Origin: Scheffersomyces stipitis CBS 6054
Taxonomy: Eukaryota > Ascomycota > Pichiomycetes > Serinales > Debaryomycetaceae
NCBI RefSeq assembly: GCF_000209165.1
Contig: NC_009046.1
Coordinates: 496,001-560,000, forward strand
DNA: 64,000 nt
Direction of reading: 5' to 3'
Position numbers and translations under genes: made by a program. The stretch's first letter is position 1. Each line of letters opens with the position of its first letter. The notes beneath the pieces are model-generated. The model saw only the letters and a list, made by a program, of their open reading frames with translations, had not been told where the DNA came from and did not search any database. Shown one piece after another: positions 1 through 9,971 of the stretch.

Positions 1-1280
1 GAATTGTTAATGTTGGTATGGCTATGATTGTTAAATTTCTTGAGCATGGCCATCATCAGCATCAGAATTCCGTCCATAGGACTCGTAGGTGTAACGGGCG
101 AGTTGTCGGGCTTGATTCTCTTTGCTGGAGATGATTGACCACACGAGAAAGAAGTGCTTTCGTTCTTGTATGGGTTGGACGTAGGCTGTTTGTAGAGAGC
201 ATTAATCTGGTTGTAGAAGAACTGTGGACCTCTAGAATTGAACAACCTAAGCGAGTAGTCTGTCGCTCCCATTACGGCCTTAATCAAGTTGGTTTTGATG
301 GCCCTGTAGCGATGAGGCTCGATTTCAGTGTGGATAGCTTCTTCGCCTATTACCTTCTGGAAGAGTCTATCTCCAGGGTAGAAGCCGAGAGCCTCGTTGA
401 TCAAAGCCAACATCACCTGCGATAACTCGATGATGTTGATATCTATCAACTCGGGAGCGTACAAGGACAAGTAGCAGAGAAATTCTTTGACTTTGAACAT
501 CTCGTTATCAGCACTGTAGGCAGACATGATGCAGAACTCCCTACTGGTGGTGATGAACTCTTCGATACCAGGGTCGTTCAACGACCAGTCCAACGATGAC
601 AAGATGTGGATTTCCATCTGCTTGAACATGCCCTGGTCGTATTTGCACTTGGCACCACACAACTTGACTAATTCGTGTAACTTTGGCAATCTAAATCTCT
701 CAGTGGGACCCAAGTACTTTCCTCCCGAACCATACCCCAAGTCGTTGATGGTCTTAATGCAAGTGATCTTTTCCAAGTTATTCAAGTTGACAAAGTGATT
801 GTTGCCTCCCTGAACCTTGGAAGCGATCCAAAGACAGGTGGTGATGATCAACTGCGCCTGGTCAAGAAGAACAATCCGCTTGGAGCAGTATCTATCGAAG
901 ATTCTTACGGCACGGAAAAAGACAAAGGGAAGAATCTTCAATCTTACCGACATCTTGAGCAAGAAGTCAATCAACTTAGACCGTATGGCGAAAGTGAGAT
1001 ATGGCTGCTGCTTGTACAAGTCTAGATCGGGTCTATTTGAGTTGGTCAATTGGACCATCAGCTTGAAGATGTCATCTTCATATTCTTCGAACGACTGTTG
1101 GTGCACGGCCAACTCGGCTTCGTACAAATGCGAAGAGTAGTCCTTCTGGGTGAACTGTGGACTTTTCACTTCATCGAAGAACTGCTTGTGTGAGGGAGTA
1201 GATTTGAATGAGGTTGGGGTTAGAGGGTGGGTGGAAAAGGAATTGTTAGGATTCGGATGCGATTCCTGGTGGCTGAGCAT
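1..1280 (-). CDS. G1 cyclin, CLN1/2 (CCN1/HGC1) type, C-terminus cut by window edge
   Basis: G1 cyclins activate the Cdk1/Cdc28 kinase at Start. The frame begins with an ATG at 1280 and stays open to base 1, so about 426 codons are visible and the C-terminus is missing. A cyclin box starts near residue 90. It contains FDRYCSKR, LLDQAQLIITTCLWIASK and, after a family-typical insert, GGKYLGPTERFRLPKL and FKQMEIHILSSLDW. The GG(K/R)(Y/F)xGP and LPKLHELVKLCG features match Saccharomyces Cln1/Cln2 better than Cln3 or B-type cyclins. The N-terminus (TPTSFKSTPS) and the region after the box (NSPVTPTSP) carry clustered S/T-P sites, as expected for phosphorylation-driven turnover. I cannot separate a CCN1-like from an HGC1-like paralog. 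The gene is divergent from the coiled-coil gene at 3987, with 2.7 kb between them. Confidence 0.88.
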   Translation of the reverse strand, partial: MLSHQESHPNPNNSFSTHPLTPTSFKSTPSHKQFFDEVKSPQFTQKDYSSHLYEAELAVHQQSFEEYEDDIFKLMVQLTNSNRPDLDLYKQQPYLTFAIRSKLIDFLLKMSVRLKILPFVFFRAVRIFDRYCSKRIVLLDQAQLIITTCLWIASKVQGGNNHFVNLNNLEKITCIKTINDLGYGSGGKYLGPTERFRLPKLHELVKLCGAKCKYDQGMFKQMEIHILSSLDWSLNDPGIEEFITTSREFCIMSAYSADNEMFKVKEFLCYLSLYAPELIDINIIELSQVMLALINEALGFYPGDRLFQKVIGEEAIHTEIEPHRYRAIKTNLIKAVMGATDYSLRLFNSRGPQFFYNQINALYKQPTSNPYKNESTSFSCGQSSPAKRIKPDNSPVTPTSPMDGILMLMMAMLKKFNNHSHTNINN

Positions 1281-3055
1281 TCCTACGATGGTTGCTTAGT
1301 ATGCTGGAGCTCTCTGTGTTGTTAGACTAACCAGAGACAAACAAAAAATGAAAAAAAGACAGCTATCAAAACTGATGAAGGATGAGGGGTGAAGAAAAGA
1401 ACAGGTATTATCGAACTCTGGAATGGGTGCAACAACTTCCCAAACAGGCAATGACTGGAGACAAGTGGTAGTGAAGGAGCAAGAGAACTTACTAGTTGAT
1501 GCCAGATGGATGAGGTGACTCTTTGGAAGAGTATGAGCAGAAAAGCATGTATGATAAGAAGAAGTAGGAGGTAGGTATTTCGTTAAGGGGAACTATCACA
1601 AGTTTATATATGACGATTCCATTTCTTCACGCTACACAGACAAAAAAAAATAAGAATTGCCAAAATATGCTTCAAAAAAATAATATCTGTTAGAGTTTAG
1701 CCTCAAACGCACGTCGTATGCAGACTGTGCGCACGTCTGCCTAAACTTGGAGGTCGCCTGCTTGGGGCGACGAACCTCATGCTCCCAATGCTGGAGGAAT
1801 TCTGGGACTAAAAATGTTTCACGACGATATTTTTGAGTATTGAAACCACTGCTGGCTAGTTCTTGATCTGGAAGAAGTTTTGGAGAATTAGTCAAGATTA
1901 AACCATCTTCGACGTGTTACGTGTCTTCGAGGCAATGACGACTATAATCTCAAGCCACGCTGGACAATATTCGTTGGTGCGCGCTACCTTGGGGCTTGAC
2001 TTTTTCCACCTTGTCCAATTGCAATCAAGACAGAAATTCCGATCCGACCAATGTTCATTCTTCTGTCCCATAGCATACATTCTCATATCGTCTAAAATTC
2101 CGGTTAAAGAGGTGTGTATTGAGAATGCTGCGAAATGAGCAGGACTAATGGAGCTATGAAACCGTATAGCCATGGAGCATTTGCAGACGATCGAGACAGT
2201 TGAAGATCTAGGTCCATTTCTATGCAATATCCAGGACAAAGATGCCATTGTTCCAGAAAGCATCATATTTGGTCTCTTTTGTGAGTTCTCCATTAAGGTT
2301 TAGCAGTTTGTCGTTTCATCCGAGCCTGTTTTCGTCTACTCTAATCTCTAACTTTTTGCAATCGTTACAACACTCCAAAACTATAATAAAATGAAATTTC
2401 AAACATGGCTATTGTTTCACAATTAACCTTTTGTTGTGTAATTAATACGTCAAAGTCGTCGTCTATGAAGAAATGAATATTCCCTGGCCACTAGTGTGAT
2501 ATTTGTCATGGCCCTCGAAGGGTCTAGCTAAACCTAATTATGGGTACCATTATACGGAGATTGAGAATGCTTAATAGTACTTGCGATGCTTGCTGGAGGA
2601 TTACTGGACAGCCGTACGCAACCAAGTCGTACAGAGCCTCAAGCAAGCAGGGTTGTTCTGATCTTGCCATTTCCATTATCCCAAGGAATTACAACAAAGA
2701 ATGACTGCAAAAGGAATGTAAATGTGAATATTGGGTGTTTTGCGCATGGGTTTGAGGTGGTTCCGATGGAAAGTTCCGATTATTGAGGCGGAGTATAGTC
2801 TCTTCACGTCAAGAGGTTAGCAAAAACAAACAAACATCACCGTAACAAGACATGTCGGTATAGCCAGACTCTAGGAGACCAGTCTAGTTACGACTTGCCG
2901 TGAACCGTTTGGAGCACAAGATAATTAAAGTCAATACAAGCTCTTTCTGTCGTCTGCCAGCATTGGCTGATTTAGGGGAACTTGCAGTAGACGAAGCGCG
3001 GACCTCTCTTTTTGGGACCGAGCCGTTTTTAGGTTAAGAGGCATGCAGACAGACA

Positions 3056-3181
3056 ATGGTGCAGGATTTCTCCCCTGACGTCTACGGCTACGGTTACAAG
3101 AGGTACACGAGAAGATTGGCTAGTATCGTCTCTGGAGCCGATCACTTCACAATGAACAAAAATAAACCGGGGGCTTTTTAG
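3056..3181 (+). CDS. Candidate small ORF, 41 codons, function unknown
   Basis: An ATG at 3056 opens a 41-codon frame ending at TAG 3179-3181. It encodes a basic peptide beginning MVQDFSPDVYGYGYKRYTRR and ending in KNKPGAF. Its codons (TAC, GGC/GGT, AAG, TTG, GCT, GTC, TCC) look like those of the real genes here, which is unusual for random intergenic sequence. It lies alone in the long cyclin upstream region. I know no homolog. It could be a real small protein, part of a transcript leader, or chance. Confidence 0.25.
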   Translation: MVQDFSPDVYGYGYKRYTRRLASIVSGADHFTMNKNKPGAF

Positions 3182-3849
3182 AGATTTTTTTCACGCCTAA
3201 ATAATAATGGGGCCGACGTCAAAAAGCCCAACCATATCGTACAATTGTGAATGCTTTACCCTGGAAATGGATAAATATAAATACTGTTTATAGGAAGTGC
3301 AGCACGTAACAAATGATTGACTTTATTTGGCTTCAATTGTATTCAAGGGCTGTTCTCCGACAATAGAATTACAGGGTGTTGATCTTTGAATAACGACGAG
3401 GCACGCTTCTATCGTCTATTCTGTGATGATAATAAACTGGCAATTTAACTTTTGCCGTACAATTCCCACAATAACGTCTGTAATTTGAAAAACTTCATGG
3501 GGACGGCTCCATTGTCTGAGGGCTTGACTTCAAACTTTTCGCTGGCTTGTTGACCCACGCTACAGTATTGTCGGGCCGGATTAACCGTTACAACGGTATT
3601 TTTTAGTTAAGGAAGCCTCTAGTCGTATATTATCTTTTTTGCACTGTAAGCATATGCTCTTAGAATTACAGAACAGCAATGAGCATCGTCTCGACATGCA
3701 TCATCTCGTTCTTGGTGATTGTGTTTCTAGCCCTTACCGATTGACAGCGATGGCTTCTCAAATTTTTCAGAGCCATTCAGTTTATGCACCAAAATCTTTG
3801 AGCGACGCAGAGCACCAGATCAAAATACTGGACCTGCACCTTTCTCGAC

Positions 3850-3855
3850 TCGCGT
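3850..3855. promoter_or_regulatory. MCB-like hexamer TCGCGT upstream of the coiled-coil gene
   Basis: TCGCGT fits the WCGCGW core bound by the G1/S factor MBF/SBF. It lies about 130 bp upstream of the ATG at 3987. A single hexamer is weak evidence. Confidence 0.25.
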
Positions 3856-3986
3856 TATAGACAAAACTTAGATACAACAGAAGTCTCTGTAAAGGTATAT
3901 GGCTGCTGCTCTTTTGTAATTCAAGTCCCACAAGAATAGCATTTTTGAGACACGGTTTTAGGACACGGTTATGTGTAGTATATGCC

Positions 3987-5015
3987 ATGTTCAAGTACTT
4001 ATTTGGCTCGAATGAGGATCTGACGACACCCTTGACAAATGAACCAACGATAGATTACAACAACACTATTCATACGATAGCATCAGAAAGAAACAGACTT
4101 TCGGCGTCCCGTTTCAACACTGAGTCACGAAGCAACAGTAATTACGTGCTCGATTATTCGGACGACGAGCTTGACTCGGAAGAAGAATTGACTCGAGACT
4201 TCCAGCGCATTCTGCGAAATTTAACCAGATCTACAGAAAGCATACGTGATTGGGACCTTCCCACCAACCATTCGCTTCCGACGAACTATCCTGGTAAGTT
4301 CCCGAAATCTACGCGGACGCAGGAAGCCCAAGTTAGTAACGGGGCCCATAAAGGTGCTGGCACTTATGGAGACCATGTTTCTAGAACATATGAACCGTTA
4401 TCTGACAGAGTTCCGTCAGCGGACTACCTGGAAAACTTCATAGAAAAGAGTGACACTACAGAGCAGATAGCCAAGCTCGAGCAAGAAATAAATGAAGAAC
4501 TTCGGAGCTCCCGCAAGCGTACTAAAACAGACGGAATCCAGTTGGATTCGGTCATCCTAAAGGTCAAGCAGCAGAATCAGTTCTTACTGAATTTGAACGA
4601 GTTGATCGACATCAACAATAACGACCAAGAAATCGACAACATACCAAGCAGTATCCTCCGTAAGTACCAAGCCTTGAAGGAAGCTTACATCAAAGAGTTG
4701 AACAACTCGCAAATCTTTTACAAGGGTTATTACAAGCTTATCGGCAAATACAGGCAGCTCAAGAATGCTGGAAATGGTGTCAGGTCTTCCGCGCCAGACG
4801 TAAACACCTCCAAATCGGGATTCTTCATCAAGGAGAAAGTGCGGTTGATCAAGTCGTCTACGAAGGAAGAGAATATCAAATTAATTTGCGTAAATATCCT
4901 ACGGGAGCTAGATGCTATGGAAGATAAGGACAAGACCATCGCAAAATACAAGCAGGATTTGGACGCAGCCAACGAGCGCATTCGCCAGTTGGAACTCCAG
5001 GCACAATCCAAGTGA
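3987..5015 (+). CDS. Coiled-coil protein of unknown function (342 aa)
   Basis: I do not recognise this protein. The frame is open further upstream, but the first ATG is at 3987 (MFKYLFGSNEDL). An acidic patch (DYSDDELDSEEEL) lies near residues 55-70, followed by a polar, probably disordered stretch. From about residue 150 to the end the sequence is charged and heptad-like. It has three helical segments: around IAKLEQEINEELRSSRKR, then ALKEAYIKELNN to KLIGKYRQLK, and the C-terminal KYKQDLDAANERIRQLELQ. There is no signal peptide, transmembrane segment or enzymatic motif. The composition suits a structural or scaffold protein, for example at the spindle pole or kinetochore, but that is a guess. 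It is convergent with the MATE transporter gene. Confidence 0.8.
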   Translation: MFKYLFGSNEDLTTPLTNEPTIDYNNTIHTIASERNRLSASRFNTESRSNSNYVLDYSDDELDSEEELTRDFQRILRNLTRSTESIRDWDLPTNHSLPTNYPGKFPKSTRTQEAQVSNGAHKGAGTYGDHVSRTYEPLSDRVPSADYLENFIEKSDTTEQIAKLEQEINEELRSSRKRTKTDGIQLDSVILKVKQQNQFLLNLNELIDINNNDQEIDNIPSSILRKYQALKEAYIKELNNSQIFYKGYYKLIGKYRQLKNAGNGVRSSAPDVNTSKSGFFIKEKVRLIKSSTKEENIKLICVNILRELDAMEDKDKTIAKYKQDLDAANERIRQLELQAQSK

Positions 5016-5950
5016 CAGAATTAGACACCTCCGCTCGTATCCACCTATCTAGATTGAACAATCAACTATGGCATTCTTCTGTAGGCTACTACCTACCTTC
5101 GTTTCCTAGCAACTTGACAGGTACTAGTAGCTGCGTGAATTGGTGAACCGCCTTACATGATGCTATCTTCCATTCTTAAAGCGGGTTTCTATGCATATTG
5201 GCAATGCATGTTTATTCTTCAAGATTTAGGGTCTCGCGTTCAAAAGCTGAGGCGATTGGTTGCATTTCGTGCTTGGTGCTTTTACGATTGAAGAATGCTC
5301 GTCTGAAACATTGCCGATTTTTTGACTTCTGAAAATGTAGTACATTTTGCAGCTGTTCAGTATTGCAAGATTTCCTGAAACCTCTCTATAACCGAAACGT
5401 CGTAACACGTTGGAACACATACAGAATGTTGAACTAATGCTCATTGTACCAGTCTCATTGACTAAATATCCATCATCACGATAACTTCGCTGATTGTGGA
5501 TGCCCCTGTGCATCAAATCATTGACGCATACCCTCCCTTCTTCAAAATTGGTTGTAGATATATACTCTGTTGATAGCAGAACCAACAGAGCATCGCAACA
5601 GAACATCATCTGCATTAACTTGATACTGAATGTTGGCCATCTGGCTAACATTGTAATAGAGTTAGTGAATGTTGTATATTGAAACTTCGAAACAAGACGC
5701 CAAGGAAGATAACTAGTCCCATTGTCTATGTAAATTGTGAAAATGCAGGTTATTAATCTTGGTATAATCATGAATGTCCTTTTTGTGAACCTGTAATATA
5801 CATTGACTTTGTTTGAAAACAATGGTAGTAGATAACCCATCAGCTGAGTTTGACGCTTCAGCGAGCCTTACACTCAATATAATAATATTGCATTCCCTGA
5901 ATTGATAATACAACCGATCATAATTCTAGATTGCATCTTTCAGGCACTCA
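5016..5950. other. Convergent intergenic region with one orphan open frame
   Basis: The region lies between the 3' ends of the coiled-coil gene and the MATE gene. It contains an ATG-started 204-codon frame on the minus strand (5226-5840) that is rich in Cys, Met, Ile and Ser and shows no family I recognise. I treat it as probably non-coding or a decayed remnant. Nothing else was seen. Confidence 0.4.
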
Positions 5951-7660
5951 TTAGACGTATGTTGAACTGCTCATGCTAGGAATGGTCGAATGTGCATCAA
6001 TAGTAATGTTTCCCTCTTCCATAATTCCTTCATTGATACACTCATTAATAACCGCTTCCCAGTTGCTGGTAGCAACGAAGTAATACTGGGATACCGAAAT
6101 GAAAAACAAGGCGATAATCATACCGATCCAAAGTCCCAATAATCCCAACTTAAAATAAAATGCACATAAGAATGCAACTGGCAAGGCAATTAGATAGTAA
6201 CTGATGAGATTCAAGATTCCGCCAATTTTTTGGCGGCCCTGCCCTCTTAGAACACCTCCTGTTGCACATGAAAGAAAATCATTAATCTGATAAACAGCAC
6301 CAATGATCAAAACTTCCGATGCCAACTTAATGACTTTCTTGTCGTTGGTGTATAAGGATGCAAAAAACTCTCTAAATACATAGATGATGCAACAATTTAC
6401 AATACCCAAACTCAAAGAAGTTCTAATTGTAGCTGAGGTTGCAATCTTTGCAGACTTAATAGATGCTGCTCCAATGTACCATGCAATCCTTGTAGAAGCG
6501 GCAATAGAAATGGCAAACGGTATTTGATACATCAATACACAAGTGGTGCTGACAATAGATTGAGCAGCCAATACTTCAGTGCCAAACTTGGAGGCGGTGA
6601 AAGTGATAATTTCAAAAGCTAACCACTCGGCTTCTACCATCAACACACCAGGAACCGAAAGGTTGATCATCTTCGTCCAGCTAGTAAAGTATACCGAATC
6701 CAGTAATTGTTGCTTTGGCCAGCATTGGTAGCCCTTGACATAGAAAATGTAAGCAAAAAGAAGCACGCACATGAGCCAATTGGTGATAACTACGGACAAT
6801 GGAGCTCCGGCGAAACCAATTCCAACAGTCTTATCCCAGACCAACAAGTAATTCAACAAAGCGTTCAAAGGAGCACAGATTACCAATACATATGTAGAAG
6901 CATGAAAAATCCCTTGACTTTGCAAGAAATGCTTTCCGTTCTCAAACAAGATGAAACCGGGCATTCCAAAACTCAATATTCTCAAGTATCTTGCAGCCAA
7001 TTGACATAACTTGGCTTCTTCCTTTCCTATAATGGAATGTAAGACGGGTTCTGCTCCAAAGACCCACAAAAAAAAGATTGGCACAAATAAAAGGAGTAAC
7101 ATGTAATTACATCTCATGAAGTGTAATCCAACTGTATTATAATCTTTTCTTCCAAACGATTGAGCGCAAAGAGTATCAAGACATGTTGATACACCTTGGA
7201 TTATGGCGTAACCAGAGATGTTAGCGGTCATCGAACTCAAACTGACTGCAGCCAATTCTGTTGACCCTAATCTGCCAACGGAGAACACCGATGCTACTGT
7301 CAAGGAATATTGCAATAAGAAGGTGACGACCAATGGCACCGAATAGTAGAGCAAAACCTTGACTTCTGTCGCAAGATCCGTCTCTGGCTCTGGGGCGATA
7401 TCGGAATTTGATATGATATCAGAAATATCGGGCACATACAAAGAGTTACGAGAAATGGAATGGGTCAACCGATCTCTTTCATGAGGGATAGGACTTTTGG
7501 AGGTCAAAAATGAAGGTGGGATTCTGTCTGGGCCGGCAGACGCAATCGACACTCTTCTTTGGTCTATATACGCAACGATTTCCAGTTCATCGATATCACT
7601 GAATGCACTATTGATGGGAGCCAAAAGCGGAGTGGCTTCTCTGCTTGTTAAGGAACTCAT
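5951..7660 (-). CDS. MATE-family multidrug/metabolite exporter (569 aa)
   Basis: This is an integral membrane antiporter of the MATE (multidrug and toxic compound extrusion) family, the family of yeast Erc1 and YDR338C. The ATG at 7660 (MSSLTSREATPLL) is the first true start; the extension to 7672 begins with GTG. About 110 polar residues precede the first of twelve hydrophobic segments. Family landmarks are LLYYSVPLVVTFLLQYSL in helix 1, GSTELAAVSLSSM, the CLDTLCAQSFG motif after helix 2, and the repeat-two equivalents EWLAFEIITFTASKFGTEVLAAQSI and ATGGVLRGQGRQKIG. Length and architecture are complete. The substrate cannot be read from sequence. It shares a 1.36-kb upstream region with the divergent aldo-keto reductase. 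Confidence 0.93.
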   Translation of the reverse strand: MSSLTSREATPLLAPINSAFSDIDELEIVAYIDQRRVSIASAGPDRIPPSFLTSKSPIPHERDRLTHSISRNSLYVPDISDIISNSDIAPEPETDLATEVKVLLYYSVPLVVTFLLQYSLTVASVFSVGRLGSTELAAVSLSSMTANISGYAIIQGVSTCLDTLCAQSFGRKDYNTVGLHFMRCNYMLLLLFVPIFFLWVFGAEPVLHSIIGKEEAKLCQLAARYLRILSFGMPGFILFENGKHFLQSQGIFHASTYVLVICAPLNALLNYLLVWDKTVGIGFAGAPLSVVITNWLMCVLLFAYIFYVKGYQCWPKQQLLDSVYFTSWTKMINLSVPGVLMVEAEWLAFEIITFTASKFGTEVLAAQSIVSTTCVLMYQIPFAISIAASTRIAWYIGAASIKSAKIATSATIRTSLSLGIVNCCIIYVFREFFASLYTNDKKVIKLASEVLIIGAVYQINDFLSCATGGVLRGQGRQKIGGILNLISYYLIALPVAFLCAFYFKLGLLGLWIGMIIALFFISVSQYYFVATSNWEAVINECINEGIMEEGNITIDAHSTIPSMSSSTYV

Positions 7661-9024
7661 GATGTGGTCCACACTTCGGATACAATGCCGGGCAATTCAA
7701 TTGCAATTGGAAACTAAATTGTAATCGAAAAATAGAAGTTGGATCTACCACGAGGATCTGGGACACAAAACGAGACTCTTATCTGGATCGAAGTCGCAAG
7801 CAGCAGCAATTCAAATAACCAGCAGACGAAACACAAGTCAAAGCAATTGCAAATTATAGCAAGAAACTCGGCAAAAACTGAAGTCAGACTAATTCCAATC
7901 GACAAAGCAGATTTTTCAGATTTTTCAGTCGAAATAATCTGCCAATCGCGATGCCTTAGACGATAACAATAAATAGTACTGAATATTATTTTCCGCGCCG
8001 ATTTATCAGTACGATAAAGATTTGGATGAATACAGTAATTGTATCCACGATAAAGAAAGGCTACGGACATTTCATAGAGGGTAACGAGTTAATGGCGTGT
8101 GATGCCTATTTAATATGTATTATATGGAGTCTGGTTCTCTGGTTGTGGTGATGGTGTTTGTTTGGTGCTGGCGTCCACATACTTTATATATATTTTGAGT
8201 TTTTCCGGCCGAAGATTGCAAAATCTGAAACTTGAGCTGCTTGAGCTGAGCAAGCAGTAGAAGCGACTATCAGGGACAAATAAGATAATTGCTTTGAAAC
8301 GAGGTGATCGATACAGTTCAGGTGTAAGCATTGCTGAGTAAAAGACTAAGGATAATACTGATGGATCTATGAGCTCTACAAGGAAGAAAGTTGTTCCTTA
8401 TAGCTCTTCTTCTCGTCTACATAGAAGCGCCTTTAAGCTCAAAAAATACTTCAACTAAGTTGCATCCCAATTGTTCAGCGCATCTCGCCCTGAATGGATA
8501 TATGGCCCGAATTCTCTGGGTCTACCAGAAGAAGTCGAATTGCACACATTCCTTTTGTCGTCGTTTTGACTTTCCACATTTGCGAATGACTTTTCGTGTT
8601 AGGAGCAATTCGTCTCTACGGTTCTACTCCACATTATGGCTGCTACACTGCTTATCTGACTATGGCACTGAACCACATATCTGTTCTACGCCATAGTACA
8701 GCAACATTTCCAACCCCCTGTATCCACATTCCTTGAGCAGTCCATCCTTCTCCTGACTTGCCTCTACTATGGCATCTACTATGTGACACCTGCCTACTAT
8801 GGCAAACTGGAGACTGAAAGGTCTCCACACTTCTTTGTGCAGAACCACTCGACCCTGAGCCTCTCGAATGGGCACACCCCAGTGATTTGTAATAATGGCT
8901 CTTTTGTATAAATACAGTCGAGATCTGCTTCTTTCTCTGGTTGAAGTATCGCTGAAGTCTAGTTCTTCTAATTGTAAAGCAATTGAACAATTTTCTCGCG
9001 CAAACTCCAACTTTCCACCCCACA
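7661..9024. promoter_or_regulatory. Divergent promoter region between MATE exporter and aldo-keto reductase
   Basis: This 1.36-kb region separates two divergent genes. Near the aldo-keto reductase it carries four exact copies of ACTATGGC (three forward, one reverse) within 8659-8804. A TATA-like TATAAATA sits near 8910. Open frames here are short and unconvincing. Confidence 0.5.
8659..8804. promoter_or_regulatory. Cluster of four ACTATGGC motifs upstream of the aldo-keto reductase
   Basis: The nine-mer ACTATGGCA occurs at 8659-8667, 8766-8774 and 8796-8804. The reverse complement of its first eight bases, GCCATAGT, is at 8690-8697. All lie 220-370 bp upstream of the reductase ATG. An extra partial copy (CTACTATG) is at 8777. 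The clustering suggests a transcription-factor site; the factor is unknown to me. Confidence 0.4.
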
Positions 9025-9933
9025 ATGTCCTTACAAGGTAAATTTTTCAAGTTATCCAACGGAAACACCATCCCAGCTGTGGGCTACGGGACTGGTACCA
9101 AATGGTTCAAGTCCGCCTTAGGTGATATCGACACCACTTTGGTTGACACTTTGGTCCAGGCTATCAAATTGGGTTTCACCCACATCGACGGTGCTCAGAT
9201 TTACAAGACCTCAAGAGAAATCGGACTTGCAATCAAGAAGTCCGGTATCAAGAGAGAGGACCTCTTCCTCACCGACAAGTTCTTTTCTGGTCCCAGCACT
9301 TTGCCCAAGCTGACTTCTCCAAACCCTTACGATGCTTTGAAGCAGTCCTTGGCCGAATTCCAGTTGGAGTATGTCGACTTGTACTTGCTCCACACTCCAT
9401 ACATCTCCAAGGAATCGCACGGCTACGACGTCGTTGAAGCATGGAACTACTTGGAGAAATTGCAAGACGAGGGCCTTGTCAAGAACATCGGTGTCTCCAA
9501 CTTCGCCGTTGAGGACTTGCAGAAGATTTTGAACTCGAACCCAAAACACAAACCGGTTGTTAACCAGATCGAATACAGTGCTTACTTGCAGAACCAAACC
9601 CCAGGCGTGGTTGAGTTCGCTAAGAAGAACGGTATCTTGATCGAAGCTTATGGTCCCTCTGCTCCTATCACCAAGGGTAAGGGTGGTCCTTTGGATCCAG
9701 TACTTGAGAAGTTGGCCAAGAAGTACAACAAGACCGAGGCACAAATCATCTTGAGATGGGTCTTGGATACTGGGGTCTTGCCTGTTACCACTTCTTCTAA
9801 GGAGGACCGTATCAAGGCTTTCTTGGAACTCACTGAATTCAAGTTGGATGCTGAAGATGTCAAGGAAATCTCTGAAGTCGGTAAGGAAAAGATCTTCAGA
9901 CAATTCTTTACTGAATACAGCAGATTCGATTAG
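9025..9933 (+). CDS. NADPH-dependent aldo-keto reductase, YDL124W-like (302 aa)
   Basis: This is a cytosolic aldo-keto reductase that reduces carbonyl compounds with NAD(P)H. It closely resembles yeast YDL124W (alpha-keto amide/aldehyde reductase) along its length. The ATG at 9025 (MSLQGKFFKLSNGN) is the start; the frame extends upstream without an ATG. The catalytic tetrad is visible: Asp in FTHIDGAQIYK, Tyr in the same segment, Lys in LFLTDKF and His in LLHTPYI. The cofactor-binding half contains KNIGVSNFAVEDLQ, VVNQIEYSAYLQNQ and LPVTTSSKEDRI. The one in-frame CTG I noticed is at 9310-9312 (PK-CTG-TS). Codon bias is strong, suggesting high expression. Its stop lies only 38 bp from the end of the convergent PCI-domain gene. 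Confidence 0.93.
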   Translation: MSLQGKFFKLSNGNTIPAVGYGTGTKWFKSALGDIDTTLVDTLVQAIKLGFTHIDGAQIYKTSREIGLAIKKSGIKREDLFLTDKFFSGPSTLPKLTSPNPYDALKQSLAEFQLEYVDLYLLHTPYISKESHGYDVVEAWNYLEKLQDEGLVKNIGVSNFAVEDLQKILNSNPKHKPVVNQIEYSAYLQNQTPGVVEFAKKNGILIEAYGPSAPITKGKGGPLDPVLEKLAKKYNKTEAQIILRWVLDTGVLPVTTSSKEDRIKAFLELTEFKLDAEDVKEISEVGKEKIFRQFFTEYSRFD

Positions 9934-9971
9934 GGATACTTTGTGATCATATATCTGTTAGAGTATATATA

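Larger units (their letters stand above)
1281..3986. promoter_or_regulatory. Long intergenic region upstream of the G1 cyclin and the coiled-coil gene
   Basis: This 2.7-kb gap separates two divergent genes and is the longest one in the window. Long upstream regions are common for G1 cyclins. It holds overlapping open frames of up to 131 codons on the minus strand (1898-2293 and 1632-1895, in different frames) that resemble nothing I know, and a 41-codon small ORF at 3056-3181. A TCGCGT (MCB-like) hexamer lies at 3850-3855, about 130 bp upstream of the coiled-coil gene. No tRNA or transposon remnant was seen. Confidence 0.5.

Noticed and set aside
1632..2293. Two adjacent minus-strand frames (131 and 87 codons) that might be a frameshifted gene
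   Set aside because: They are in different frames, have no family resemblance, and the second has no ATG start. Too weak to call a pseudogene.
9211..9903. 230-codon open frame antisense to the aldo-keto reductase
   Set aside because: It is the complement of a strongly codon-biased gene; biased genes often leave the opposite strand open. No independent protein features.
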